Assembly: GCF_047238305.1 (NCBI RefSeq)
Contig: NZ_JBDFMO010000001.1
Span: 3,534,001 to 3,598,000, forward strand
DNA: 64,000 nucleotides
Reading direction: 5' to 3'
Source of the DNA: Ferdinandcohnia sp047238305
Lineage (GTDB): Bacteria; Bacillota; Bacilli; Bacillales; Bacillaceae_L
The notes beneath the pieces are model-generated. The model had not been told where the DNA came from, did no database searches, and worked only from the letters and a program-made list of their open reading frames with translations. This document shows positions 42,927 to 52,432 of the stretch, piece after piece. A program made the position numbers and the translations under genes. How positions within the stretch are numbered: position 1 is the first letter of the stretch; every line of letters starts with the position of its first letter.

Positions 42927-44168
42927 TTAATAGTCTATCACTTCTGCTCCAACTGGTCCATCGGATAAATGGAATGCCTTGTGTAGGGCATTAATCGCTT
43001 CCTTCATTTCAGTTTCTTTTACAAGTACCCAAATTGTAGAAAGGCTGTCAGCAGATTGTAGAATTTGAATGCCTTTTTCGGAAAGGGCAGTTACGATTCT
43101 GGCTGTTACTCCAGGTACCCCGTTCATACCCGCTCCAACTGTCGCTACCTTTGCACATTTTTCGGTCACAAGAGGCTCATATCCCATTTTTTTTAGTTTA
43201 TTAACTGCACGGGCTGTCATTTCCCCTGAAACGGTGTAAACAACTCCGTTGGGCGTAATATTAAAAAAATCCACGCTAATTTTTTCATTCGCCATAGCCT
43301 TAAACACTTCTGTTTGAAGATTGTATTGGCCTTTTTTGGCTTGAACCTTTAATTGCGTAACATTGGTTACATGAGCAATACCTGTGATCAATCTTTCTTT
43401 GACTTCAACGACTCTGCGCTTTTCTATTGTTGTTACAAGTGTACCTGGTGCATCACTGTAAGTTGAACGCACCCTAATAGGCACCTTGGCTTCCATCGCA
43501 ATTTCAACTGCACGTGGGTGGATGACTTTCGCACCCTGGTATGCCATATTTACAATTTCGTTGTATGTGACAACAGATAAAGGCTTTGCATCCCCAACGA
43601 TGCGTGGGTCCGCGGTCATGACACCTTCTACATCTGTAAAAATATCAATCCATTCTGCTTGCAGTGCAACGCCAAGAGCAGCTGCAGATGTATCACTTCC
43701 ACCTCTACCTAAAGTCGTAATATCACCTAATTTAGAGATGCCTTGAAAGCCTGTGACGACTACTACGTCATGTTCTTCAAGCGTTTGAAGTAATCTTTCA
43801 CACTTCATTTCAGTAATTCGTGCATTTGTATGATCATTATTTGTACGGAAGCCAGCCTGACCTCCGTTTAAGGCAGCTGTAGAGATTCCGGATTGATTTA
43901 ACATATTGGTAAAAACAACACTTGAAATAATCTCACCGCAGGACACTAACATATCCATTTCCCTACCGCTGATACTGGAGTTTTGATCCCCGACTAAGCT
44001 TAACAGTGTATCTGTAGCATATGGGTCACCCATGCGCCCCATAGCAGATACAACGACAACTACTTTATATCCATCTGAAATAGCACTTGCAATATGGTTT
44101 CTTGCTCTTTCACGAGATTCCTCATCTCGAACTGAGGTTCCGCCAAATTTTTGTACAACAATATTCAT
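42927..44168 (-). CDS. dapG: Aspartokinase I (DapG-type)
   Basis: This 413-residue aspartate kinase has VQKFGGTSVRDEE at the N-terminus, GRGGSDTSAAALG in the kinase domain, and two C-terminal ACT domains (about 270-413) for feedback binding. The position between asd and dapA marks it as the diaminopimelate-sensitive isozyme of Bacillus. An internal start for a separate beta subunit, as in B. subtilis, is plausible but not shown here. There is no lysine riboswitch in the 28-bp gap upstream. Confidence 0.94.
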   Translation of the reverse strand: MNIVVQKFGGTSVRDEESRERARNHIASAISDGYKVVVVVSAMGRMGDPYATDTLLSLVGDQNSSISGREMDMLVSCGEIISSVVFTNMLNQSGISTAALNGGQAGFRTNNDHTNARITEMKCERLLQTLEEHDVVVVTGFQGISKLGDITTLGRGGSDTSAAALGVALQAEWIDIFTDVEGVMTADPRIVGDAKPLSVVTYNEIVNMAYQGAKVIHPRAVEIAMEAKVPIRVRSTYSDAPGTLVTTIEKRRVVEVKERLITGIAHVTNVTQLKVQAKKGQYNLQTEVFKAMANEKISVDFFNITPNGVVYTVSGEMTARAVNKLKKMGYEPLVTEKCAKVATVGAGMNGVPGVTARIVTALSEKGIQILQSADSLSTIWVLVKETEMKEAINALHKAFHLSDGPVGAEVIDY

Positions 44169-44196
44169 GAAACCACCTCATGTTTGGTTGAACGGA

Positions 44197-45249
44197 TTAT
44201 TTTGCAACTAAACCTAGCTTTAATAGACTGCCAGCAATCTGAACTGAGTTCCATGCAGCACCTTTTAATAGGTTGTCAGATACTACCCACATGTGGAATC
44301 CATTATCTTGGTCTAAGTCTTTTCTAATTCTTCCTACGAATACATCTTTTTTACCAACTGCATGAATCGGCATTGGATATACTTGCTCAGCAGGATTGTC
44401 CTCTAATACTACACCTGGTGCAGATGCTAATAAATCCTTTACGTCCTGTGCAGAAACTCCATTTTGAGCTGTTTCAAAATAAACAGATTCAGAATGCCCA
44501 GTTTCAACTGGTAAACGAACGCAAGTAGCAGCAACAGGTAGTTCTGGTAAATGCATGATCTTCTTTGTTTCGTTAATCATTTTCATCTCTTCAAAAGTAA
44601 AGCCATTATCCTCGAATTTATCAATTTGTGGAATCGCATTAAAGGCGATTTGATAATGCTTTTTGTCCCCTTTTACTGGTAAAACCTGTGGAGTGAATTC
44701 ATTTCCTTCAATGATGTCCTTAGTCTGCTCTTTCATTTCTGTGATGGCAGCTACACCAGAACCTGAAACTGCTTGATACGTTGAAACAATAACCTTTGAT
44801 AATCCAAAGGTTTTACGAATTGGCTCTAAGGCTACAACCATTTGAATGGTTGAACAGTTTGGATTTGCGATAATACCATTGTGATGAAGAAGGTCATTTT
44901 CGTTAACTTCTGGAACAACCAGTGGTACATTTTCATCCATTCTAAAAGCACTTGTGTTATCTACAACAATCGCACCACGTTTTACAGCTTCTGGAGCTAG
45001 CTCTTTCGAAACGCCACCACCTGCACTAAACAAGGCAATATCAACACCTTCAAATTTTTCTGGTGTTGCAACCTCCACGATCACTTCTTTACCTTTATAC
45101 GTAATCTTTTTACCAGCAGACCGCTCTGATGATAATAAAGTTAGTTTTGTTAATGGAAAATTTGTTTCTTCAAGTGTTTTGATAATTTGCATTCCTACTG
45201 CACCTGTAGCGCCTACAACCGCAACATGCAATTCTTTTTCTACTGTCAT
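44197..45249 (-). CDS. asd: Aspartate-semialdehyde dehydrogenase Asd
   Basis: This 350-residue NADP enzyme reduces aspartyl phosphate to the semialdehyde. GATGAVGMQI is the nucleotide site, NPNCSTIQM holds the catalytic Cys, and RLPVETGHSESV the active-site His. I start at the second ATG (45247-45249, MTVEKELHVAVV), about ten bases from AAGGGGA; the ATG three codons earlier is too close to the site. It lies between dpaB and dapG. Confidence 0.95.
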   Translation of the reverse strand: MTVEKELHVAVVGATGAVGMQIIKTLEETNFPLTKLTLLSSERSAGKKITYKGKEVIVEVATPEKFEGVDIALFSAGGGVSKELAPEAVKRGAIVVDNTSAFRMDENVPLVVPEVNENDLLHHNGIIANPNCSTIQMVVALEPIRKTFGLSKVIVSTYQAVSGSGVAAITEMKEQTKDIIEGNEFTPQVLPVKGDKKHYQIAFNAIPQIDKFEDNGFTFEEMKMINETKKIMHLPELPVAATCVRLPVETGHSESVYFETAQNGVSAQDVKDLLASAPGVVLEDNPAEQVYPMPIHAVGKKDVFVGRIRKDLDQDNGFHMWVVSDNLLKGAAWNSVQIAGSLLKLGLVAK

Positions 45250-45376
45250 TTGATACATTCCCCTTCCTAGAATTACTAGAACGTCTAATTTACGTTTAAT
45301 GATTTTTATTTTACCACATACAAGTACTAAAGGAGAGAAGAATTTTCATTCTTTCCCCTTTATTATGAAAATTTTA

Positions 45377-45982
45377 TTATTTTTCGTCGTCACGGAATCT
45401 TTCAACAAGTACCGGCTGTAACTGTTTTCCCTCAATTGCGGCTGCAACAGTATCCTTAAGCATGGTCATACGGGCAACCATCGAATTAGGTTTCTTTTCC
45501 GGATCATCCTGCCCATATGGGATAAAATAAATATTTTTTGTTGCCATTAGTCTCATAAGGTTAACACCATTTAAGCCTAAAGCATCATTCGTTGAAATCC
45601 CTAAAACAACGGGACGTTGATTACGTAATGTTGCCTTCGCAGCCATTAAGACAGGAGAATCCGTTAAAGCATTAGCGAATTTACTCATTGAATTCCCTGT
45701 GAGCGGTGCAATGACCATGCAATCCAGAGGCATTTTAGGACCTAATGGTTCTGCTTTTACAATCGAATCAATGACCTGATTACCTGTTGCTTTTTCAATT
45801 CTTTCAATCCAGTCTGCCCCTTCTCCGAACCGGGTATTTGTCGACTGTACAGTCCATGATACAACAGGAATTACATCAGCACCCTCATTGACAAGTCTTA
45901 TAATTTCAGGCATTACTGCATCATACGTGCAATGGGATCCTGTAACACCAAATCCGATTCTTTTACCTTTTAATGAAGTCAT
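45377..45982 (-). CDS. dpaB: Dipicolinate synthase subunit B (SpoVFB)
   Basis: This 201-residue flavoprotein-like subunit (MTSLKGKRIGFGVTGSHCTY; IAPLTGNSMSKFANALTDSP) works with DpaA to make dipicolinic acid in the mother cell for spore-core dehydration. The ATG 45980-45982 has GAGAGGAG upstream and starts one base after the dpaA stop codon, as in B. subtilis; the longer in-frame reading would overlap dpaA. Confidence 0.94.
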   Translation of the reverse strand: MTSLKGKRIGFGVTGSHCTYDAVMPEIIRLVNEGADVIPVVSWTVQSTNTRFGEGADWIERIEKATGNQVIDSIVKAEPLGPKMPLDCMVIAPLTGNSMSKFANALTDSPVLMAAKATLRNQRPVVLGISTNDALGLNGVNLMRLMATKNIYFIPYGQDDPEKKPNSMVARMTMLKDTVAAAIEGKQLQPVLVERFRDDEK

Positions 45983-45983
45983 A

Positions 45984-46883
45984 TTATTCGTTCTCCTCTC
46001 TTTGTTGTAATAACTCAAGAAGTAGTTGTGATAATACATTCGCAACGATCTGTCCAGCGGTCTTTGGGGCAACAATACCCGGCAATCCTGGTGCTAATAA
46101 TGCTTTAATTCCTCTCTTTTCTGCATATCTAAAATCAGTTCCCCCTGGTTTTGATGCTAAATCAACAATCAACGTGTGGGCTGGCATTTTTGAAATAATA
46201 CTTGCGGTAACAATTAATTTAGGAATGGTATTAATACAAACATCGATATCCTTAACCTCTTCAGCCAGATTAGAGAGCTGAAAAGGAGTTAATCCCATTT
46301 CTGTAATTCTTGCAATATGCTCTGTTTTTCTGGCACCTACTTTTACATGTGCCCCTAATGCAGCAAAACTTCTTGCCACACTCATTCCAACCCTTCCTAG
46401 TCCGAGTACCGCAACGTTCGAATTATGAATCGTAATATCCGTATGCTGGATAACCATCATAATGGTACCTTCAACCGTGGGAATCGAATTATAAATTGCA
46501 ACATCATCTCTTTCAAATAAACGTACTAATTCTCGATTTGTTGCATTTGTGATACCATCTAAAAAAGTGTTGCTTATTCCCGAAAAAACAACACAGTGTT
46601 CAGGTGTTTGTGATAGGATTTCTTCTGTTAAGACCACCGTTTCATTTGAAAAAATCGTTTCAACCTCACCTTCACTGTTTGTGCCAGATACCGGCAAAAT
46701 TATAGCATCTATATCTGTAAAGTCGATTTCGTCTAATCGTTCTTTTGAGGCCCCTGTAAATCCATGATCTAATTGATCAAATCCAATTAAAGATAGCCTT
46801 GCATCTAATTCAATTAGTTTACGAATCACTTCTAACTGTCGTGCATCTCCACCAATGATTGCTATATGCATATCGGTTAACAT
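45984..46883 (-). CDS. dpaA: Dipicolinate synthase subunit A (SpoVFA)
   Basis: This 299-residue Rossmann-type subunit has an N-terminal IAIIGGDARQLEVIRKL and a central NVAVLGLGRVGMSVAR nucleotide site. It oxidises hydroxy-tetrahydrodipicolinate to dipicolinate with DpaB. The start ATG 46881-46883 (MLTDMHIAI) is chosen from AAGGTGAT at seven bases; the 40-codon longer reading has no site. It begins the sporulation end of the dap operon; a possible sigma-K element lies about 160 bp upstream. Confidence 0.94.
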   Translation of the reverse strand: MLTDMHIAIIGGDARQLEVIRKLIELDARLSLIGFDQLDHGFTGASKERLDEIDFTDIDAIILPVSGTNSEGEVETIFSNETVVLTEEILSQTPEHCVVFSGISNTFLDGITNATNRELVRLFERDDVAIYNSIPTVEGTIMMVIQHTDITIHNSNVAVLGLGRVGMSVARSFAALGAHVKVGARKTEHIARITEMGLTPFQLSNLAEEVKDIDVCINTIPKLIVTASIISKMPAHTLIVDLASKPGGTDFRYAEKRGIKALLAPGLPGIVAPKTAGQIVANVLSQLLLELLQQREENE

Positions 46884-47042
46884 ACGCTTTATCACCTTCT
46901 TTTTCCTAAAATGAAATCGAATGAAAGTGAGAATTGTTGAATGCCTCACATCAGGAAACTTCGACTTCTTGTTCCTATACTTTTGAAGGAGGATAACCCT
47001 CAAAGGCTTTTGATAAAATCACCATAACTTTATCTACTCCAC

Positions 47043-47070
47043 CATACTATGAGCCATCGTAAAAATAGGT
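47043..47070 (-). promoter_or_regulatory. Possible sigma-K promoter of dpaA
   Basis: On the minus strand AC (47069-47070) is followed after 17 bp by CATAGTATG (from 47051), a partial CATANNNTA match. dpaA is mother-cell expressed under sigma-K in B. subtilis. Confidence 0.35.
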
Positions 47071-47116
47071 GAATGAACAAGATTAAATTTGCTCACCATA
47101 ACATTTTTTTCGAGGA

Positions 47117-47144
47117 ATAAAAAAAACCCACGGAATACCGTGGA
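47117..47144 (-). terminator. Intrinsic terminator after ymxH
   Basis: On the minus strand TCCACGG/CCGTGGG with a four-base loop is followed by eight T. It separates ymxH from dpaA. Confidence 0.92.
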
Positions 47145-47156
47145 TTTAACTTTTCT

Positions 47157-47417
47157 CTATTCAATTTCCTCTGATCCATTTTCTTCTGGCATATCAATGA
47201 TGATCATATCTGTTCCGATTTTACGAATATGTTGCCACGACACACGAACTTCATTTCCTTGCTTTTTGAAACCGAACCATTTTAAAGAAGGAATAATAAG
47301 CGCCTTAATTTGACCTGTTCTTTCATCAATTTCTAAATCGGTTTGACCTAAAACACCCAATCTTTCAGCACGTTTGACATCAACAATTTCTTTCCCACTT
47401 AGTTCACTCAACCTCAA
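47157..47417 (-). CDS. ymxH: YmxH/YlmC-family PRC-barrel protein
   Basis: This 86-residue PRC-barrel protein (RLSELSGKEIVDVKRAERLG; WQHIRKIGTDMIIIDMPE) belongs to the YlmC/YmxH sporulation family; its role is unclear. TTG at 47415-47417 is the likely start, six bases after AAGGGGTGG, and gives the family N-terminus; an in-frame TTG six codons upstream overlaps that site. It follows mlpA by 65 bp and ends at a strong terminator. Confidence 0.85.
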   Translation of the reverse strand: MRLSELSGKEIVDVKRAERLGVLGQTDLEIDERTGQIKALIIPSLKWFGFKKQGNEVRVSWQHIRKIGTDMIIIDMPEENGSEEIE

Positions 47418-47482
47418 AAGTGACCACCCCTTCAATGTCCTTTGTACATTCTATGGAGTAGTCCACTTTTTTAGAAGTAAAT

Positions 47483-48724
47483 TCAGTTTGAAAGCTTAAT
47501 TGGTAAATCATCAGTAGGACTAATTAACGCTAGTGAAAAATCATCGGTGAATATTTGTTTTCCCATTGCATTCACACTATTTTCATTTACTGCATTAATT
47601 TCGTCTATAATTTGATCAAGACTCTTATGTGCTTTTAATAATAATTCATTTTTACCGTTACGGCTCATCCGGCTATTTGTACTTTCAAGGCTAAGCATCA
47701 GGCTACCTTTCATTTGTTCCTTGCTATTCTTTAATTCTTTTTCAGTAATACCCTCAGCTTTCAGCTTTGCTAACGTTTCCTGAATCGTTTCAAATAAAAG
47801 ATTCAATTGTTTGCTACCTGTTCCCCCGTAGATTGTCACCATTCCTGTATCCTTATAAGAAGAATGATAGGAGAAAACAGAATAAGCAAGGCCTCTTTGC
47901 TCACGAACTTCTTGGAAAAGTCGACTGCTCATGCTTCCTCCAAGAATATTATTTAACACAATTAAATCATATACATCTTTATCCCCAATTTGTAATCCAT
48001 TAAAGCCTAAGCAGAGATGGGCTTGTTCAGTTTCTTTTTTACGTGTGATTTTATTTGTATGGAATGATGGCTTTTGGAGCTCCTGTTTTGTTTGATTACC
48101 AGAATAACTACCAAAATACGATTCAACTTCAGAAATAAAGTTTTCTTCAATATTACCTGCAATTGATACAACCACTTTATCCGGTGTATACATTTCATTC
48201 ATATATTGACGAAGCTTATCACCATTAAAGCTTTCCAACGTCTCTTCCGTGCCGAGTATCGGATAACCTAAAGGATGGTTCTCATAACTCGCTTTACTTA
48301 ATATGTCATGGACGATATCATCAGGCGTATCTTCGTACATTTTGATTTCTTCCAAGACGACATTTTTTTCTTTTTTCAATTCTTCTTCATCAAAGGTTGA
48401 ATGAAAAAACATATCAGCTAGGACATCTAATGCAAATTTTGCATGTTCATCTAACACCTTTGCATAGTAACAGGTATATTCCTTAGATGTGAAAGCATTT
48501 ACCTGTCCACCTATGCTATCAAAAGACTCTGCAATTTCTCTAGCAGTCCTTGTTTTTGTTCCTTTGAAAAACATGTGCTCTAGAAAATGTGAAATCCCGT
48601 TGTTTTCCGGGTTTTCATTTCGTGACCCTGTCCCAATCCAGACGCCTATTGCAACTGATCGAACAGTTGGGATGTTTTCTAATACGATTCTTACACCATT
48701 TTGACAAGTATATTTTTTGATCAA
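47483..48724 (-). CDS. mlpA: M16 processing peptidase-like MlpA (YmxG)
   Basis: This 413-residue zinc protease similar to mitochondrial processing peptidase beta subunits has ISHFLEHMFFKGT (HxxEH zinc motif) and KEYTCYYAKVLDEH, with FQEVREQRGLAYSVFS in the C-terminal half. It is the third M16 protein in this window and, with YmfH, one of two with an intact zinc site. The start is TTG 48722-48724, nine bases after AGGAGG. It follows ylxY by 32 bp. Confidence 0.93.
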   Translation of the reverse strand: MIKKYTCQNGVRIVLENIPTVRSVAIGVWIGTGSRNENPENNGISHFLEHMFFKGTKTRTAREIAESFDSIGGQVNAFTSKEYTCYYAKVLDEHAKFALDVLADMFFHSTFDEEELKKEKNVVLEEIKMYEDTPDDIVHDILSKASYENHPLGYPILGTEETLESFNGDKLRQYMNEMYTPDKVVVSIAGNIEENFISEVESYFGSYSGNQTKQELQKPSFHTNKITRKKETEQAHLCLGFNGLQIGDKDVYDLIVLNNILGGSMSSRLFQEVREQRGLAYSVFSYHSSYKDTGMVTIYGGTGSKQLNLLFETIQETLAKLKAEGITEKELKNSKEQMKGSLMLSLESTNSRMSRNGKNELLLKAHKSLDQIIDEINAVNENSVNAMGKQIFTDDFSLALISPTDDLPIKLSN

Positions 48725-48756
48725 GGCTGTATTCCTCCTGTTCTAAAAACAACGGA

Positions 48757-49728
48757 TTACTTTTTCTTTAGTATGATTCGTTCTTCGTTTAATAATGTAG
48801 AAACATTGTCGATTACAAGTTCTTTTTGTTTAATTGATAGAATTAATCTTTCAAGGCTTTGAGCAGTTGGTGATGTCGGATGCATTAAAACCATGGCTCC
48901 AGGGTGGATTTTACCCATTACTCTTTGGACCAAAACATGTGGTTGTGGACGCTGCCAATCAATTGTATCAACACTCCACATAATTGTTTTCATACCCAGC
49001 TCATCCGCTATTGTAACAACTTCGTCACGGTAACTTCCACTTGGAGGAGCAAAAAGGGTCGGCTTTATACCAGTTGCTGCCTCTATGACCTGATTTGTTT
49101 TGATTAATTGTTCCCTCACAAGCTCAGATGATAATTTTTTCATATCGGGATGTGTATAAGAATGATTGCCAACCTCATGGCCAGCGTCTACAATCATTTT
49201 TGCTAAATCTGGATTTTCCTTAACCCATCTTCCTTCTAAGAAAAAAGTTGCTTTTACATTATGTTTTTTTAGGGTCTCAAGCATATCTGGAATATATTCA
49301 TTCCCCCATGCTACATTGATTAAAAATGAAACAATCGGTTTGTTCGGATTCCCACGATAAATAGCGGATGTAGGTAAATCCTCTAAATGAACCTTTGGTG
49401 AAATCTGCTTAAACACAAGCTTGTTCTCATCAAAATCCCAATTTTTTTTCATCTTTTCATATGAAGCTTGAATGTCCACTTCAAGGCCATTTAAGCCAGG
49501 AGTTGCTTTCCAAACAGGGTCTATTTTAGCATCTTCAGCTGGAATACTATACTCAATTGCCCTTTTTTCAATTTCATTTAAAAGCTGATCACCTTTACTA
49601 ACAGGGATTGCGTCAGCACTCTCTTTTAATCCCTTCACGTAATCATTTGTATATGGATTATGTAATGAACCAATGGAAATCAATAAAATACAAATAAAAA
49701 CTAAAAATTGTATGTACTGTTTTTTCAT
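48757..49728 (-). CDS. ylxY: YlxY, polysaccharide deacetylase-like protein
   Basis: This 323-residue protein has an N-terminal hydrophobic signal/anchor (QFLVFICILLISIGSL) and is probably exported. The NodB-like domain (about 130-320) has ATFFLEGRWV, HEVGNHSYTHPD (the metal-binding HxxxH) and PPSGSYRDEV. Where active enzymes have TFDDG, this one reads SFLINVAWGNEY, so the catalytic and metal-binding aspartates are missing. Activity is therefore doubtful. It lies between pnpA and mlpA as in B. subtilis. Confidence 0.92.
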   Translation of the reverse strand: MKKQYIQFLVFICILLISIGSLHNPYTNDYVKGLKESADAIPVSKGDQLLNEIEKRAIEYSIPAEDAKIDPVWKATPGLNGLEVDIQASYEKMKKNWDFDENKLVFKQISPKVHLEDLPTSAIYRGNPNKPIVSFLINVAWGNEYIPDMLETLKKHNVKATFFLEGRWVKENPDLAKMIVDAGHEVGNHSYTHPDMKKLSSELVREQLIKTNQVIEAATGIKPTLFAPPSGSYRDEVVTIADELGMKTIMWSVDTIDWQRPQPHVLVQRVMGKIHPGAMVLMHPTSPTAQSLERLILSIKQKELVIDNVSTLLNEERIILKKK

Positions 49729-49810
49729 AGCTATCCCCCTCTTTACTAGAAAATATGTAAAGGAGGGACAAGGTAGAACTCAAATCGAAAATTTAAAGGA
49801 ACTGTTAAAA

Positions 49811-49840
49811 AACCTAAAAAGCCCGGTTTACCAGGCTTTC
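49811..49840 (-). terminator. Intrinsic terminator after pnpA
   Basis: On the minus strand AAAGCCTGGT/ACCGGGCTTT (with a mismatch) is followed by TTAGGTTTTTT. It lies ten bases past the pnpA stop. Confidence 0.82.
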
Positions 49841-49850
49841 GAATTGTGTA

Positions 49851-51968
49851 TTATTGTTGTTGTTGTTCTTTTTCCTTTTGTTCACGTAAAACAGCTTTTC
49901 TAGATAAGTTTACACGGCCTTGTTTATCAATTTCTGTTACTTTGACAAGGATTTCATCCCCGATAGCGACAACATCCTCAACTTTTCCAACTCGTTCTTC
50001 AGCAAGTTCAGAAATATGAACAAGTCCATCCTTACCACTAAAAATTTCAACAAAAGCGCCGAATTTTTCAATGCGTTTTACTTTACCAAGGTACATTTGG
50101 CCAACTTCGACCTCACGAACAAGATCTTCAATGATTTTCTTGGCTTTTTGATTCATGGCTTCTTCAACAGAAGAGATGAAGATTGTACCATCTTGTTCAA
50201 TATCAATTTTTACACCAGTTTCATCAATGATCTTATTGATTTGCTTACCACTTGGTCCAATAACATCTCGTATCTTATCTGGATTAATCGCCATTGTTAA
50301 GATCTTAGGTGCATATTTAGAAAGCTCAGATCTAGGATTTGTTAATGTTGCTAACATCGAATTAAGAATCTGCATACGACCTTTTTTCGCTTGTTGTAAG
50401 GCTTCTTCAAGAATTTCACGAGATAGACCTTCAATTTTGATATCCATTTGTAAGGCTGTAACACCTTTTGATGTACCAGCAACCTTAAAGTCCATATCTC
50501 CTAAATGGTCTTCCATTCCTTGAATATCTGTTAGGACGGTATAATGCTCGCCTGATTTAACAAGTCCCATTGCGATACCAGCTACAGGAGCTTTAATCGG
50601 TACACCCGCGTCCATCATGGCAAGTGTACTTGCACAAATACTTGCTTGTGAAGTAGAACCATTTGATTCTAAAACTTCAGAAACAAGACGGATTGTATAT
50701 GGAAAATCCTTTTCTGAAGGAACAACAGGCTCTAAAGCACGCTCACCTAAAGCACCATGTCCAATTTCACGACGACCTGGACCTCTCATTGGACCAGTCT
50801 CACCTACACTAAATTGTGGGAAATTATAGTGATGCATAAATCGTTTTGTCTCTTCAATACCTAATCCATCAAGGATCTGCACATCCCCTAATGCACCAAG
50901 TGTACAAATACTTAATGCTTGGGTTTGTCCACGTGTAAATAATCCTGAACCATGGGTACGAGAGAGGATTCCTACTTCTGATGAAAGCGGACGAATTTCA
51001 TCGATTTGTCTTCCATCCGGACGAACCTTTTCAACTGTGATTAAGCGTCGAACTTCTTCTTTTACAAGTTTATTAAGAATTTCTTTTACTTGCTTAATAG
51101 TTGCTTCTTCTGCTTCCTGTTGGTCGTATTCTGCAACAATTGCTGCTTTTACTTCATTAATGGCAGCTTCTCTAGCATGTTTTTCGGCAACTTGTACTGC
51201 TTTATTAAGGTCCTGTTCTGCTTTTGCTCGAATTTGTGCTTCTAATTCTGCATCAAGCTCATAAAGAGGAATTTCCATTTTTTCTTTACCAATTTCAGCA
51301 ACGATCTTTTCTTGGAATGCAATTAAACGCTTGATTTCCTCATGTCCAAACATAATTGCTTCAAGCATCACTTCTTCAGGAACCTCATCAGCACCAGCTT
51401 CAACCATGTTAATTGCATCTTTTGTACCAGCAACAACTAAATGGATATCGCTTTTTTCTTGGTCTGCTACTGAAGGGTTAATAATAAATTGATTGTCTAC
51501 TCGACCAACTGTTACACCTGCAATTGGACCTTCAAATGGAATATCTGAAACAGATAGTGCCAGTGATGAACCAAACATTGCAGCCATTTCAGAAGAACAA
51601 TCCTGATCTACACTCATGACAATGCTTATTACTTGTACTTCATTTCTGAATCCATCAGCAAATAAAGGTCGAATTGGACGGTCTATTAAACGACTTGCTA
51701 GAATTGCCTTTTCACTTGGTCTACCTTCACGTTTAATAAATCCTCCAGGGATTTTTCCAACTGCATATAATCGTTCTTCGTAATTTACAGTAAGTGGAAA
51801 GAAATCTAATGGTTTTGGCTCTTTTGATGCGGTTGCTGTACTTAAGACAGCCGTTTCTCCATAGCGAACTAATGCAGCTCCGTTAGCTTGTTTCGCTAAT
51901 TGACCAATTTCTACGGTCAGTTGCCTACCAGCCCAGTCCATGGAGAAAACTTGCTTTCCTTGTTCCAT
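49851..51968 (-). CDS. pnpA: Polynucleotide phosphorylase
   Basis: This 705-residue 3'-5' exoribonuclease/polymerase is a core degradosome enzyme and partner of RNase Y. Two RNase PH domains (about 10-225 and 310-545) flank an alpha-helical domain. A KH domain (IRDVIGPSGKQINKIIDETG) and an S1 domain (KVKRIEKFGAFVEIFSGKDG) follow. FRRDFPFTIR-type residues of the phosphate site appear as EKDFPYTIRLVSEV. It lies downstream of rpsO, separated by two hairpins, the usual rpsO-pnp order. Confidence 0.97.
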   Translation of the reverse strand: MEQGKQVFSMDWAGRQLTVEIGQLAKQANGAALVRYGETAVLSTATASKEPKPLDFFPLTVNYEERLYAVGKIPGGFIKREGRPSEKAILASRLIDRPIRPLFADGFRNEVQVISIVMSVDQDCSSEMAAMFGSSLALSVSDIPFEGPIAGVTVGRVDNQFIINPSVADQEKSDIHLVVAGTKDAINMVEAGADEVPEEVMLEAIMFGHEEIKRLIAFQEKIVAEIGKEKMEIPLYELDAELEAQIRAKAEQDLNKAVQVAEKHAREAAINEVKAAIVAEYDQQEAEEATIKQVKEILNKLVKEEVRRLITVEKVRPDGRQIDEIRPLSSEVGILSRTHGSGLFTRGQTQALSICTLGALGDVQILDGLGIEETKRFMHHYNFPQFSVGETGPMRGPGRREIGHGALGERALEPVVPSEKDFPYTIRLVSEVLESNGSTSQASICASTLAMMDAGVPIKAPVAGIAMGLVKSGEHYTVLTDIQGMEDHLGDMDFKVAGTSKGVTALQMDIKIEGLSREILEEALQQAKKGRMQILNSMLATLTNPRSELSKYAPKILTMAINPDKIRDVIGPSGKQINKIIDETGVKIDIEQDGTIFISSVEEAMNQKAKKIIEDLVREVEVGQMYLGKVKRIEKFGAFVEIFSGKDGLVHISELAEERVGKVEDVVAIGDEILVKVTEIDKQGRVNLSRKAVLREQKEKEQQQQ

Positions 51969-52089
51969 ATAATAGTACCCCTCTCTAAATCACATTCAAA
52001 TGTATATTATGTATTAATAGTATGAACTAATTTATTCGAACATATCAATACTCGTTCAATATGTAAAGTGAATTTTGTTGAAATTTGCT

Positions 52090-52121
52090 AAAAACGAAAG
52101 GAAAAAATTCCCTCCGTTTTT
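52090..52121 (-). terminator. Second hairpin between rpsO and pnpA
   Basis: On the minus strand an AAAACGGAGGG arm pairs imperfectly with CCTTTCGTTTT, followed by TAGC. Either a back-up terminator or a processing site in the pnpA leader. Confidence 0.45.
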
Positions 52122-52124
52122 AAC

Positions 52125-52156
52125 CTAATAAAAAAGCGGGAATGCTCCCGCTTTTT
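52125..52156 (-). terminator. Intrinsic terminator after rpsO
   Basis: On the minus strand AAAAAGCGGG/CCCGCTTTTT with a six-base loop, followed by TATT. It lies seven bases past rpsO. Confidence 0.92.
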
Positions 52157-52162
52157 CGTAGA

Positions 52163-52432
52163 TTATCGACGTAGTCCAAGCTTGTTGATTAATTCACGGT
52201 AACGAGTTACGTCTTTATTACGAAGATATGTTAATAAATTACGACGTTTACCAACCATCTTTAATAGACCACGACGTGAATGATGATCCTTCTTGTGTGT
52301 ACGTAAATGATCATTTAACTTATTGATTTGCTCAGTTAGGACAGCGATTTGAACTTCTGGTGAACCAGTGTCATTTTCGTGAGTTTTGAACTCGCTGATA
52401 ATTTCATTCTTTCGCTCTTGTGTGATAGCCAT
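52163..52432 (-). CDS. rpsO: 30S ribosomal protein S15
   Basis: This 89-residue S15 binds the 16S rRNA three-way junction early in 30S assembly. MAITQERKNEIISEF, and HTKKDHHSRRGL-type RNA-binding residues (HKKDHHSRRGLLKMVGKRR), are typical. The ATG 52430-52432 follows AGGAGGTG; three extra in-frame codons from a GTG lie inside that site and are rejected. It has its own promoter and a short structured leader. Confidence 0.97.
   Translation of the reverse strand: MAITQERKNEIISEFKTHENDTGSPEVQIAVLTEQINKLNDHLRTHKKDHHSRRGLLKMVGKRRNLLTYLRNKDVTRYRELINKLGLRR

Noticed and set aside
44169..44196. Lysine riboswitch before the aspartokinase gene
   Set aside because: Only 28 bp separate asd and dapG; no room for a riboswitch, consistent with the DapG rather than LysC isozyme.
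46884..47003. A 40-residue N-terminal extension of DpaA
   Set aside because: There is no ribosome binding site and the extension is not like DpaA; AAGGTGAT supports the internal ATG.
49920..50523. Overlapping 126- and 122-codon plus-strand open frames opposite pnpA
   Set aside because: They mirror the codons of pnpA and show no start signals or family motifs.
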